DNA of 64,000 bases from Autumnicola tepida (GTDB lineage: Bacteria; Bacteroidota; Bacteroidia; Flavobacteriales; Flavobacteriaceae): NCBI RefSeq assembly GCF_031846485.1, contig NZ_JAVRHQ010000001.1, positions 62,001 through 126,000 on the forward strand. The letters are read 5' to 3'. Below are positions 48,602-57,538 of this stretch, one piece after another (position 1 is the first letter of the stretch; every line of letters begins with the position of its first letter). The translations under genes were made by a program, and so were the position numbers. A model generated the notes under the pieces. That model had not been told where the DNA came from and did not search any database. It saw only the letters and a program-made list of their open reading frames with translations.

Positions 48602-50045
48602 AATTGTTATCACTATAGCCAACGGCTTCCCCAATTAAGGTGGCGCTGGTACAGTCTTCAATCTTTACGTTAACAAAATCTCCAATTTTATAATTTTCCT
48701 TCGGAAAAACAGCCACGGTGTTTTGCGAAGTCCTGCCGCTCCAGTGCGCGTCAGATTTTTTGGATTCCTTCTCAATGAGCACTTCCACGGTCTTACCAAT
48801 AAATTTTTCGGTATTGTACCTGCTGTGTTTTTGCTGAAGGTTAACAATTTCAGTGAGCCTTCTTTTTTTAACCTCTTCCGGCACATCATCTTCAAATTTA
48901 CGCTCGGCCATGGTACCGGGCCTTTCAGAATAGGCAAACATAAACCCGAAGTCGTATTTAACATATTCCATAAGGCTTAAAGTATCCTGGTGGTCTTCTT
49001 CAGTTTCAGTAGGGAAGCCGGTGATGATATCGTGGGAAATTCCGCAATCGGGGATCAGTTTTTTAATATTATCGATCATTGTGAAATATTCCTCACGGGT
49101 ATGCAGGCGGTTCATTTTCTTCAAAATCCTGTCGCTGCCACTTTGTACGGGCAGGTGAATGTATTTGCAAATATTGCGGTATTTGGCCATGGCCTCAATC
49201 ACATCCATGGTCATGTCCTGCGGATTGGAAGTAGAGAACCGGATCCTCATCTTAGGCTGGGCTTCAGCAACAAGTTTTAGCAGCCCGGCAAAATTCACTG
49301 CCGTGGCTTTCTGCATTTCCGAAGCATTTTTAAAATCCTTTTTTAATCCGCCGCCATACCATAGATAACTGTCCACGTTCTGGCCCAGCAGGGTAATTTC
49401 TTTATAGCCTTTCGCGGCAAGATCATTCACTTCTTCCACAATGCTTTGCGGGTCACGGCTGCGCTCACGCCCCCGGGTAAACGGCACCACACAAAAAGTG
49501 CACATATTGTCACAACCGCGCGTTATGGAAACAAAAGCTGAAACGCCGTTAGTTTGCAGCCTCACCGGAGCAATGTCTCCATAAGTTTCTTCTTTGGAAA
49601 GGATCACGTTTACGGCGTTGCGGCCTTCTTCCACCTCGTTAATGAGATTTGGCAAATCTTTATAAGCATCTGGCCCAACCACCAGATCAACAATTTTTTC
49701 TTCTTCCAGGAATTTGCTTTTAAGGCGCTCGGCCATACAACCTAAAACGCCCACCTTCATATTGGGATTGATCCTTTTTACGGCATTGTATTTTTCCAGG
49801 CGCTTGCGCACGGTTTGTTCGGCTTTTTCACGAATAGAACAGGTATTCACCAAAACAAGGTCTGCCTCTTCTAAGTTCTGGGTGGTGTTAAAGCCTTCTT
49901 TTGAAAGGATGGAGGCCACAATTTCGCTATCGCTAAAGTTCATCTGGCAACCGTAGCTTTCAATAAAAAGCTTGCGGCTGTTCTCCGCTTTTGGCTCCAT
50001 AACCAGCGTGTTTCCCTGTTGTTTTTCGTCTAATATCTTCTCCAT
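48600..50045 (-). CDS. miaB: tRNA-2-methylthio-N6-dimethylallyladenosine synthase MiaB
   Basis: Radical SAM methylthiotransferase acting on i6A37 of tRNA. The N-terminal MTTase domain has the auxiliary-cluster cysteines (SYGCQMN, NTCSIRE, GCMAERL), the SAM cluster is RGCDNMCTFCVVPFTRGRERSR, and a C-terminal TRAM domain spans about residues 410-475. At 481 residues it is normal for Bacteroidota. It has a consensus promoter upstream and is divergent from an LVIVD lipoprotein gene. Confidence 0.97.
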   Translation of the reverse strand: MEKILDEKQQGNTLVMEPKAENSRKLFIESYGCQMNFSDSEIVASILSKEGFNTTQNLEEADLVLVNTCSIREKAEQTVRKRLEKYNAVKRINPNMKVGVLGCMAERLKSKFLEEEKIVDLVVGPDAYKDLPNLINEVEEGRNAVNVILSKEETYGDIAPVRLQTNGVSAFVSITRGCDNMCTFCVVPFTRGRERSRDPQSIVEEVNDLAAKGYKEITLLGQNVDSYLWYGGGLKKDFKNASEMQKATAVNFAGLLKLVAEAQPKMRIRFSTSNPQDMTMDVIEAMAKYRNICKYIHLPVQSGSDRILKKMNRLHTREEYFTMIDNIKKLIPDCGISHDIITGFPTETEEDHQDTLSLMEYVKYDFGFMFAYSERPGTMAERKFEDDVPEEVKKRRLTEIVNLQQKHSRYNTEKFIGKTVEVLIEKESKKSDAHWSGRTSQNTVAVFPKENYKIGDFVNVKIEDCTSATLIGEAVGYSDNN

Positions 50046-50078
50046 AATTCAGTAATGCCTTTGCGGTATTTTGACGGG

Positions 50079-50109
50079 CAAAGATAAGGCGAAACAATTT
50101 TATGACAAA
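50079..50109 (-). promoter_or_regulatory. miaB: consensus Bacteroidota promoter of miaB
   Basis: On the minus strand, TTTG (50109-50106), exactly 19 bp, then TATCTTTG (50086-50079). This matches TTTG-N19-TAnnTTTG at every fixed position. The box ends 33 bp before the miaB start codon. Confidence 0.8.
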
Positions 50110-50181
50110 GTGACAGTGATTTTTTTCCAAAGTTCACGCAACCTTTTTCAAAAACCATCATCTAAGAAGAAATCAACCATC

Positions 50182-51435
50182 ATGAAAAAACGAACATTTA
50201 TTTTATTTCTACCTCTGTTTCTTGTTCTTTTCAATGCCTGTGAAAAACAGGATTCCGCAGAAGAAGAAACCTATGAAGTCGCTGTGCCTATCACGCAGCC
50301 AATCGCAGAATTTCGTTCTTCTGTGAAGATCCAGGAACCAAAGGCTATAATCGAAGCCGGGAAAATTTATTCCTATAAGGATTATGTATTCGTAAATGAT
50401 AAATACCAGGGAATACATATTATTGATAACAGCGATCATTATGTGCCTGAAAAAATTGCCTATCTCAAAATTCCCAAAAATGTGGATATCGCGGTGAAGG
50501 ATGAGATGCTTTACGCCGATAGCGGAATGGACCTGGTGGTTTTTGACATTTCAGACATTAATAATATTAAACAGGTGGAGCGGCTGGAGAATGTTTTTCC
50601 CAATACCAATTATGTGGTTCCCGAAGGAGCGGCATTTGTGGATAATCAAAATTTCGACCCGCAAAGTGAAGTTGTTGTGGGCTATGTGATGGAAAGCAGG
50701 AAAATTGAAATGACGGATTATGGCGATGATATTGTTTTTTTTGACAATGCCGCGGAAGTCAGTTATTCGTCAGGTGGAGGAAATTCCGGTACGGGTGGCT
50801 CCATGGCCCGTTTCAAAATTGTTTCAGATTATTTATATGCGGTGGACCAGCAGAGTATAATGGTTTTTGATATTTCTTCCCTTACAGACCCGCAGAAGCT
50901 TTCTGAAGAATACGTGGGCTGGGACATTGAAACAATTTTTAACGAAAAAGACCATTTGTATCTTGGCAGCACCACAGGTATGTATATATATAGTATAGAA
51001 GATCCTGAAAAACCAGCTTTTGTTTCCCGGGTGCAGCATGTAATGGGATGCGATCCTGTGGTGGTAAAGGATGATATTGCTTACGTAACCATTAGGGGAG
51101 GAAACTGGTGTGGACAGGAGGAAAGCGAACTGGTGCTTATTGATGTTTCCGATAAAGCTGCTCCACAAACCCTTGGTGCCTATGTGATGGAAAATCCCTA
51201 TGGGCTTGGCGTGCGTGAAGATAAATTATTTGTTTGCGACGGCACCGCGGGACTAAAAGTGTACGATTTAACCAATACCCCCGATCTTGTTCTGGCAGAT
51301 CACTTTCAGGATGTTAACACCTATGACGTAATTCCACTGGAGGATGTCCTGCTAATGATCGGGGATAATATTCTTAATCAATACAATTATAAAAACAATG
51401 AGGTGAATTTAATAAGTTCCTTCAGTTTGAATTAA
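50182..51435 (+). CDS. LVIVD-repeat lipoprotein (beta-propeller-like)
   Basis: Lipoprotein of 417 residues; the start at 50182 gives MKKRTFILFLPLFLVLFNAC with lipobox Cys20, whereas the longer frame from 50071 has no signal. The mature part contains repeated units of the LVIVD type (DLVVFDISDINNIKQVERL, SIMVFDISSLTDPQKLSEEY, GMYIYSIEDPEKPAFVSRV, ELVLIDVSDKAAPQTLGAY, GLKVYDLTNTPDL), consistent with a beta-propeller on the cell surface or in the periplasm. Function unknown. A terminator follows. Confidence 0.85.
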   Translation: MKKRTFILFLPLFLVLFNACEKQDSAEEETYEVAVPITQPIAEFRSSVKIQEPKAIIEAGKIYSYKDYVFVNDKYQGIHIIDNSDHYVPEKIAYLKIPKNVDIAVKDEMLYADSGMDLVVFDISDINNIKQVERLENVFPNTNYVVPEGAAFVDNQNFDPQSEVVVGYVMESRKIEMTDYGDDIVFFDNAAEVSYSSGGGNSGTGGSMARFKIVSDYLYAVDQQSIMVFDISSLTDPQKLSEEYVGWDIETIFNEKDHLYLGSTTGMYIYSIEDPEKPAFVSRVQHVMGCDPVVVKDDIAYVTIRGGNWCGQEESELVLIDVSDKAAPQTLGAYVMENPYGLGVREDKLFVCDGTAGLKVYDLTNTPDLVLADHFQDVNTYDVIPLEDVLLMIGDNILNQYNYKNNEVNLISSFSLN

Positions 51436-51461
51436 TTGTTTTCTTTTGTTTGGTTTTTTGG

Positions 51462-51488
51462 AAGGCCCGCTTGGTAGCGGGCTTTTTT
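51462..51488 (+). terminator. terminator after the LVIVD lipoprotein gene
   Basis: GCCCGC (51465-51470), loop TTGGTA, GCGGGC (51477-51482), then six T. Confidence 0.85.
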
Positions 51489-51565
51489 AATGTTTCCTTA
51501 GTTGGTTGTGACGGATTTTAAATGGGAATATCCGGGAGAATTATCAGGTTAAAAAAAAATTGATA

Positions 51566-51573
51566 TACTTTTG
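51566..51573 (+). promoter_or_regulatory. topA: putative -7 box of topA promoter
   Basis: TACTTTTG fits TAnnTTTG and ends 20 bp before the topA start codon. No TTTG was found 19 bp upstream. Confidence 0.4.
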
Positions 51574-51593
51574 TACCGATAAAGAAAGAATCT

Positions 51594-54116
51594 ATGGCAA
51601 AGAATTTAGTGATTGTGGAGTCTCCTGCTAAGGCCAAAACTATTGAGAAATTCCTGGGTAAAGACTATAAAGTTACCTCCAGCTTTGGGCATATTGCAGA
51701 TTTGCCTACCAAAGAGCTTGGGGTAGATACTGATGGGGATTTTACACCTAAATATATAGTATCAAAAGACAAGAAGGATGTAGTGCGAAAGCTAAAAGGG
51801 CTTGCGAAGGATGCTGGTATGGTGTGGCTGGCCAGTGATGAGGACCGGGAGGGAGAGGCTATTGCCTGGCATCTTGCGGAAGAGCTGAAACTTGAGAAGG
51901 AGAAAACCAAAAGAATAGTGTTCCATGAGATTACCAAGTCTGCAATTCTTAAAGCCATTGAAAATCCCCGTGGCATAGATTATAACCTGGTGAACGCGCA
52001 ACAGGCAAGAAGAGTGCTGGACAGGCTTGTGGGATATGAGTTATCCCCGGTTTTATGGAGAAAGGTTAAAGGCGGTCTTTCTGCCGGAAGGGTGCAAAGT
52101 GTTGCGGTGAGGTTAATCGTGGAGCGCGAGCGTGAAATTCAGAGTTTTACGGCAGAAGCTTCATACCGTATAGATGCGGAATTTGCCACAGAAGAAGGAA
52201 AGACTTTTAAAGCAAGAGTTCCGAAGAATTTTGAAACTAAAGAAGCTGCCCAGAAATTCCTGGAGCAGAATTTAGGGGCTAATTTTAAAGTTGCCGAACT
52301 TTCCACGAAACCTGCAAAAAAATCGCCGGCTCCACCTTTTACAACTTCCACACTTCAGCAGGAAGCATCAAGAAAATTGTATTTTTCAGTAAGTAAGACT
52401 ATGACCATGGCCCAGCGACTTTATGAAGCCGGTCATATTACCTATATGAGAACTGATAGTGTAAACCTTTCTGATGATGCACGAAAAGGCGCGAAGCAGG
52501 AAATCCTGAAAGCTTATGGTGAGAAGTATGCGAAGACCAGGCAGTTTAAAGGAAAAAGTAAGGGCGCCCAGGAAGCGCACGAAGCAATTCGCCCTACCAG
52601 TTTCGAAAATCATAGTGTGAATGCAGACAGGGATCAGCAGCGATTATATGAACTTATCTGGAAACGCGCCATCGCTTCGCAAATGAGTGAAGCCCAATTG
52701 GAACGCACCAATGTGAAAATTGAAGCCGACAAGCATGACAAACAGTTTACCGCGAACGGGGAAGTATTGAAATTCGACGGATTCTTAAAGGTTTACCTGG
52801 AAGGATCTGATGAGGAAGATGAAGAGCAAAGCGGAATGCTTCCTGCCCTGAAAGAAAATGAAGCACTGCAGAATTTGTTTATTTCGGCAACCGAAAGATT
52901 TACACGTCCGCCATATCGTTACACCGAAGCTTCGCTGGTTAAAAAACTGGAAGAATTGGGGATAGGCCGGCCTTCAACTTATGCGCCAACCATTTCCACA
53001 ATTCAAAACAGGAAATATATCGAAAAAGGCTCAGTAGAGGGAACAGAAAGGAATTATGCCCAGCTTATGCTGAAGAAGAATAAAATTTCAGAGAAATCTT
53101 TAACTGAAACCGTGGGTAGTGATAAGGGGAAACTTGTTCCTACCGCAACCGGAATGGTGGTTAATGATTTTCTGGTAAATCATTTTTCCAATATCCTGGA
53201 TTATAATTTTACCGCCAGGGTAGAACAGAATTTTGATGATATCGCCGAAGGAAACGAGGAGTGGACGCACATGATGAAAGATTTTTATAAAGATTTTCAT
53301 CCCCATGTGCAGGACGTGGCCAAAAATGCCGACCGGGAAGTAGGGGAGCGCATTTTGGGTGAAGATCCCGAAACAGGCAAGCCGGTTAGCGTAAGATTGG
53401 GAAAATTTGGGCCTATGGTGCAGATTGGATCAGTGGAAGATGAGGAAAAACCAAAATTTGCCAGCCTTGGACCAGACCAGACTTTAGATTCCATTACTTA
53501 TGAAGAGGCGATGGACCTTTTTCAGCTTCCGAAGAAATTAGGAGAATATAAAGGAGAAAATGTTGAGGTGAATAACGGGCGCTACGGACCTTATGTAAGA
53601 TTCGGAAAAAAATTCGTCTCACTCGAAAAAGGAGAAGATCCTTTAAATGTCGATTTTGACCGGGCGATGGAGCTTATCAAAGAAAAGGAAAAAGCAGATG
53701 CTCCTATTTATGAATACGAAGGCCTTCCGGTTCAAAAAGGAGTCGGCAGATTTGGCCCGTACCTTAAATGGAACAATATCTTTATTAACGTCAACAAAAA
53801 GTACGATTTTGATAATCTTTCCGCAGAAGATATCGAAAGCCTTATTGAGGATAAGAAGAGAAAAGAGCGCGAAAAGGTGATCCATAACTGGGAAGAGGAA
53901 GGGATACGTGTGGAAAAGGCCAGGTGGGGCAGGTCCAATGTGATAAAAGGCAAAAGCAAGGTGGAATTGCCAAAAACAGTAGATGCGCAAAAACTTACTT
54001 TGGAAGAGGTTAAAGATATTCTTGAAAAGAATACGAAAAAGAAGAAACCTGCAAAGAAAAAGGCATCGGCAAAAAAGAAGACTACAGCTAAAAAGAAAAC
54101 CACGAAAAAGAAATAA
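51594..54116 (+). CDS. topA: DNA topoisomerase I (type IA)
   Basis: Relaxes negatively supercoiled DNA. The Toprim domain is NLVIVESPAKAKTIEKFLG with ASDEDREGEAIAWHLAEEL (acidic metal site), and the catalytic tyrosine is in GHITYMRTDSVNLS. The C-terminal half holds several topoisomerase C-terminal repeat units (for example RLGKFGPMVQIG, NNGRYGPYVRFGKKF, GRFGPYLKWNNIFI) instead of zinc fingers, then a Lys-rich tail. At 840 residues it is typical of Bacteroidota. It ends 6 bp before the arginase-fold gene. Confidence 0.97.
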   Translation: MAKNLVIVESPAKAKTIEKFLGKDYKVTSSFGHIADLPTKELGVDTDGDFTPKYIVSKDKKDVVRKLKGLAKDAGMVWLASDEDREGEAIAWHLAEELKLEKEKTKRIVFHEITKSAILKAIENPRGIDYNLVNAQQARRVLDRLVGYELSPVLWRKVKGGLSAGRVQSVAVRLIVEREREIQSFTAEASYRIDAEFATEEGKTFKARVPKNFETKEAAQKFLEQNLGANFKVAELSTKPAKKSPAPPFTTSTLQQEASRKLYFSVSKTMTMAQRLYEAGHITYMRTDSVNLSDDARKGAKQEILKAYGEKYAKTRQFKGKSKGAQEAHEAIRPTSFENHSVNADRDQQRLYELIWKRAIASQMSEAQLERTNVKIEADKHDKQFTANGEVLKFDGFLKVYLEGSDEEDEEQSGMLPALKENEALQNLFISATERFTRPPYRYTEASLVKKLEELGIGRPSTYAPTISTIQNRKYIEKGSVEGTERNYAQLMLKKNKISEKSLTETVGSDKGKLVPTATGMVVNDFLVNHFSNILDYNFTARVEQNFDDIAEGNEEWTHMMKDFYKDFHPHVQDVAKNADREVGERILGEDPETGKPVSVRLGKFGPMVQIGSVEDEEKPKFASLGPDQTLDSITYEEAMDLFQLPKKLGEYKGENVEVNNGRYGPYVRFGKKFVSLEKGEDPLNVDFDRAMELIKEKEKADAPIYEYEGLPVQKGVGRFGPYLKWNNIFINVNKKYDFDNLSAEDIESLIEDKKRKEREKVIHNWEEEGIRVEKARWGRSNVIKGKSKVELPKTVDAQKLTLEEVKDILEKNTKKKKPAKKKASAKKKTTAKKKTTKKK

Positions 54117-54122
54117 GAGCCT

Positions 54123-55283
54123 ATGGATTTTGATTTTTTGAGTCCGGTAGATGGAGATTTACTGGATGAAATTTCAAATTTAGATAGACAATCTATCGGT
54201 GCCAATATAAAATTACATACTGCTGAAGGGGGAATTCCTGAGATGGATGATGTTCAGGTGGCAATTATAGGAGTGAAGGAAAACCGCCTGTCGTCCAACA
54301 GGGATGATGCGCTGCATTTTTATAATATCCGCTCTTCTTTTTACAGTCTGTTTCCCGGCAACTGGCACATTAACATTGCAGATTTAGGAGATATAGAAAG
54401 GGGTGCAGAGGTGGAAGACACTTATTTTGCGGTGCAGAGCCTTGTTGCCCAACTGGTAAAAAAGGATATTATTCCGCTCATACTTGGCGGGAGCCAGGAT
54501 CTCATTTATGCGCAATATCGTTCTTACGATACCCTCGACCAAATGGTAAATTTGGTCAATATTGACCGTAAATTTGACCTGGGCGATGCCGATAATCCGA
54601 TTTCCAACGAGTCCTACGTAGGAAAAATCGTAATAAATAAGCCCTACAATTTATTTAATTATTCTAACGTTGGATACCAGACGTATTTTAATTCCCAGAA
54701 TGAAATTGAATTAATGGAGCGCCTCTTTTTTGATGCTTATCGTTTAGGGGAAATAAGTGCCGATATTTCCCAAATTGAACCTGTTATGAGAGATGCTAAC
54801 CTGGTTGGCATAGATCTTGGTGCAATCAATGCCGCCGCAATGGGGCATGGGCTTCATGTATCCCCAAATGGATTTGACGGAAAAGAAATTTGCGCATTGG
54901 CGAGGTATGCGGGAATAAGTGATAAAGTTTCCTCTTTCGGGATTTACGAATATGATTCCCGGTACGGATCCTTAGGAAACATGCTGGTTGCGCAGATGAT
55001 GTGGTATTTTGTTGAGGGAGTTAATTTCAGGACCAACGAGAATACTATTTCGGCAAAACAGGAGTTTATAAAGTACCAGGTTCCTGTAGATGAAGATATA
55101 TTGGTCTTCTTTAAAAGCCCGGTTAGCGGGCGCTGGTGGATAGAAATTCCGTTTTTAGCAAATGTGAATACTAAATTAAAAAGACATACGTTATTACCTT
55201 GCAGTGAAGAAGATTACCTGGAAGCTTGCAACCAGGTTATTCCCGAAAGGTGGTACAAAGCCAAGAGAAAAAACGAAGTTTAA
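54123..55283 (+). CDS. arginase-fold protein upstream of gldK, metal site degenerate
   Basis: Annotated in related genomes as formimidoylglutamase or arginase family. The ureohydrolase fold is visible, but three of six manganese ligands look lost: GGSQD in place of GG(S/D/E)H(D/S), IDRKFDL in place of DAHxD (His to Lys), and GIDLGAIN in place of DxDxxDP (second Asp to Gly). The window's own agmatinase keeps all of them. So hydrolase activity is unlikely and a structural or regulatory role is possible. At 386 residues it is longer than usual. It follows topA by 6 bp and precedes gldK by 114 bp. Confidence 0.85.
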   Translation: MDFDFLSPVDGDLLDEISNLDRQSIGANIKLHTAEGGIPEMDDVQVAIIGVKENRLSSNRDDALHFYNIRSSFYSLFPGNWHINIADLGDIERGAEVEDTYFAVQSLVAQLVKKDIIPLILGGSQDLIYAQYRSYDTLDQMVNLVNIDRKFDLGDADNPISNESYVGKIVINKPYNLFNYSNVGYQTYFNSQNEIELMERLFFDAYRLGEISADISQIEPVMRDANLVGIDLGAINAAAMGHGLHVSPNGFDGKEICALARYAGISDKVSSFGIYEYDSRYGSLGNMLVAQMMWYFVEGVNFRTNENTISAKQEFIKYQVPVDEDILVFFKSPVSGRWWIEIPFLANVNTKLKRHTLLPCSEEDYLEACNQVIPERWYKAKRKNEV

Positions 55284-55330
55284 AAAATTTTCAGACAATA
55301 ATTTGATTTACTGTATTTTTATCGAAAATA

Positions 55331-55361
55331 TTGTTTTTTATAAAATATTTAGATAGGTTTA
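55331..55361 (+). promoter_or_regulatory. possible gldKLMN promoter
   Basis: TTG (55331-55333), 20 bp, then TAGGTTTA (55354-55361), one base off TAnnTTTG. It lies 36 bp before gldK, which also has an AGGAG sequence (55389-55393) just before its ATG. Confidence 0.35.
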
Positions 55362-55397
55362 CCGCCGTAAATCGAATGTCTTAACCTAGGAGAAATT

Positions 55398-56762
55398 ATG
55401 AAGAAGTTTATTTCGCTAATTGCTGTTCTGGCCTTGCTTGCAGGCTGTGGTCGTAGTGATCGGGGGCAGCTGGTAGGTGCGAGAGGTAAAAAGTGGAATC
55501 CGGAGAAACCTTATGGTATGACATTGATTCCTGGGGGAGCTTTCATTATGGGTAAATCTGATGATGATATTGCCGACCAAAGGAATGCCCCACCCAAAAC
55601 AGTTACTGTTCGTTCTTTTTATATGGACGAAACCGAAATTACCAATGCTCAATACAGGCAGTTTGTTAACTATGTAAAGGACTCCATAATCAGGGTGCGG
55701 CTTGCTATAATGGCAGAAATGGAAGGTGCCGTTCCCGGAGATGGCGGTATTGGAGAATTTGCCTTTGCTGATGCAGATCCCGAGAATATGACTCCTTATG
55801 AGGAATACATGCTCAATGCTTATGGCGAGGGAGGCCCCAGCGATACTTACGAGAACAGAAGGCTTAATAAAGACGTGGACCTTTATACAGAAACAGAGGA
55901 TTATCCTGATGTTTATTACGCTGAAGTGATGGACTCCATGTATATTCCTTTAGATGAAGCTTATAACGGCCAGCGCACTATAGATGTTAAAAAGCTGAAG
56001 TTTAAGTATTCCTGGATGGATATTCAGGCTGCTGCCCGGTCTAAAGAAAACCGTAGTAATTTCATTAAGACTGAAGAAATTTCTGTTTATCCGGATACCA
56101 CTGTCTGGATCAAGGATTTTAATTATTCCTATAACGAGCCTATGCATAATGATTATTTCTGGCATAGCGCTTTTGATGATTATCCCGTAGTTGGGGTTTC
56201 CTGGAAACAGGCCCGTGCTTTCGCACAATGGCGTACGATGTACCACAACCAGTTTAGACAAGGCAAAGATCTTGAGAATGTTCCTACTTACCGTTTACCC
56301 ACCGAAGCAGAGTGGGAGTATGCTGCTCGTGGTGGCCTGGAAGGTGCAACATATCCCTGGGGGGGGCCTTATGCTAAAAATGATCGTGGATGTTTTATGG
56401 CCAATTTTAAGCCTCTTCGCGGGGACTACGCGGCAGATCAGGCATTGTACACTGTAGAGGCCAAATCTTATGAGCCTAATGATTATGGCTTGTATAATAT
56501 GGCCGGAAACGTGGCAGAGTGGGTGTTTTCTTCTTACGATCCCATCTCTTACGAATATATGTCTACAATGAACCCTACCGTTAATAATCCTGACGATATG
56601 CGTAAAGTGGTTCGTGGCGGTTCCTGGAAGGATGTGGCTTATTTCCTTCAGGTGAGTTCCAGAGATTATGAATATGCAGATTCTGCAAGAAGCTACATCG
56701 GCTTCAGGACTGTGCAGGATTATTTAGGGACAGACGTTACCCTTAACCAGTCCAACAGATAA
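55398..56762 (+). CDS. gldK: gliding motility / T9SS lipoprotein GldK
   Basis: Outer-membrane-associated lipoprotein of the type IX secretion and gliding machinery; it forms a periplasmic ring with GldN. Signal and lipobox MKKFISLIAVLALLAGC (Cys17). The rest is an FGE-sulfatase (SUMF1-like) fold: GMTLIPGGAFIMGKSDDD, DETEITNAQYRQFVNYV, PVVGVSWKQARAFAQWR, YRLPTEAEWEYAARGG, GLYNMAGNVAEWV and VVRGGSWKD. At 454 residues it is normal. First of gldKLMN, preceded by AGGAG. Confidence 0.98.
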   Translation: MKKFISLIAVLALLAGCGRSDRGQLVGARGKKWNPEKPYGMTLIPGGAFIMGKSDDDIADQRNAPPKTVTVRSFYMDETEITNAQYRQFVNYVKDSIIRVRLAIMAEMEGAVPGDGGIGEFAFADADPENMTPYEEYMLNAYGEGGPSDTYENRRLNKDVDLYTETEDYPDVYYAEVMDSMYIPLDEAYNGQRTIDVKKLKFKYSWMDIQAAARSKENRSNFIKTEEISVYPDTTVWIKDFNYSYNEPMHNDYFWHSAFDDYPVVGVSWKQARAFAQWRTMYHNQFRQGKDLENVPTYRLPTEAEWEYAARGGLEGATYPWGGPYAKNDRGCFMANFKPLRGDYAADQALYTVEAKSYEPNDYGLYNMAGNVAEWVFSSYDPISYEYMSTMNPTVNNPDDMRKVVRGGSWKDVAYFLQVSSRDYEYADSARSYIGFRTVQDYLGTDVTLNQSNR

Positions 56763-56823
56763 GAACCTTAAATTTACTCAAACAATAAAAACCTATTTCT
56801 AGAATCTAATCTTTTAATTAATT

Positions 56824-57483
56824 ATGGCAAAATCAAGATCTACAAAGAAGATAACAAACATGGTGTACGGTTTAGGTGCATCTGTGGTAATATTAGGTGC
56901 GCTTTTTAAAATTATGCACTGGCCGTTCGCTAATCCTATGCTTATTGCAGGTCTTGTAGTAGAGGCTTTTGTATTCGCTTTTTCTGCTTTTGAACCGGTA
57001 GATGATGAATTGGACTGGTCTTTGGTTTATCCTGAACTTGCAGGAGGGCCCGCTGCCAACAACAGGCGTACAGCAACAGTTATTGAAGAAGACAAAGAAG
57101 CGGAAGGACAGCTGTCTAAAAAACTGGATACTATGTTAAAAGAAGCCAAGATTGACGCAAATCTAATGAGCAGCCTTGGAGAAAGCATTCGCAATTTTGA
57201 AGGAGCTGCCAAAGGTATTTCCCCAACTGTAGATGCTATGGCCTCGCAGAAGAAATATAGTGAAGAACTTGGTGTTGCGGCTTCTCAAATGGAAACCCTT
57301 AATAATATTTATAAAGCACAGGTGGAATCTGCTTCACGCCAGGCAGAAATTAATGAGGCAGTGGCTGAAAATGCAGGAAGATTAAAAGAAGAGATGGATT
57401 CTCTTACTAATAATCTTGCTTCTTTAAACAATGTTTACGGAGGTATGTTAACTGCTATGCATGGAAATCCTGCCAGGGTCTAA
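56824..57483 (+). CDS. gldL: gliding motility / T9SS motor protein GldL
   Basis: Inner-membrane motor subunit that with GldM uses proton-motive force to drive type IX secretion and gliding. Two N-terminal helices (about residues 12-32 and 36-58) contain GASVVILGALFKIMHWPFANPMLIAGLVVEAFVFAFSAFEP, including a membrane glutamate. A long soluble alpha-helical C-terminal part (residues 85-215) follows. At 219 residues it is normal. It lies 61 bp after gldK and 55 bp before gldM. Confidence 0.97.
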   Translation: MAKSRSTKKITNMVYGLGASVVILGALFKIMHWPFANPMLIAGLVVEAFVFAFSAFEPVDDELDWSLVYPELAGGPAANNRRTATVIEEDKEAEGQLSKKLDTMLKEAKIDANLMSSLGESIRNFEGAAKGISPTVDAMASQKKYSEELGVAASQMETLNNIYKAQVESASRQAEINEAVAENAGRLKEEMDSLTNNLASLNNVYGGMLTAMHGNPARV

Positions 57484-57538
57484 GCCAGAAGAAAGGAGCT
57501 TAAGAACCAAATCTTAATACTAAACAAACTACTTAATA

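Noticed and set aside
54123..55283. Active formimidoylglutamase or arginase
   Set aside because: Three of the six manganese ligands appear replaced, and there are no histidine-degradation genes nearby.
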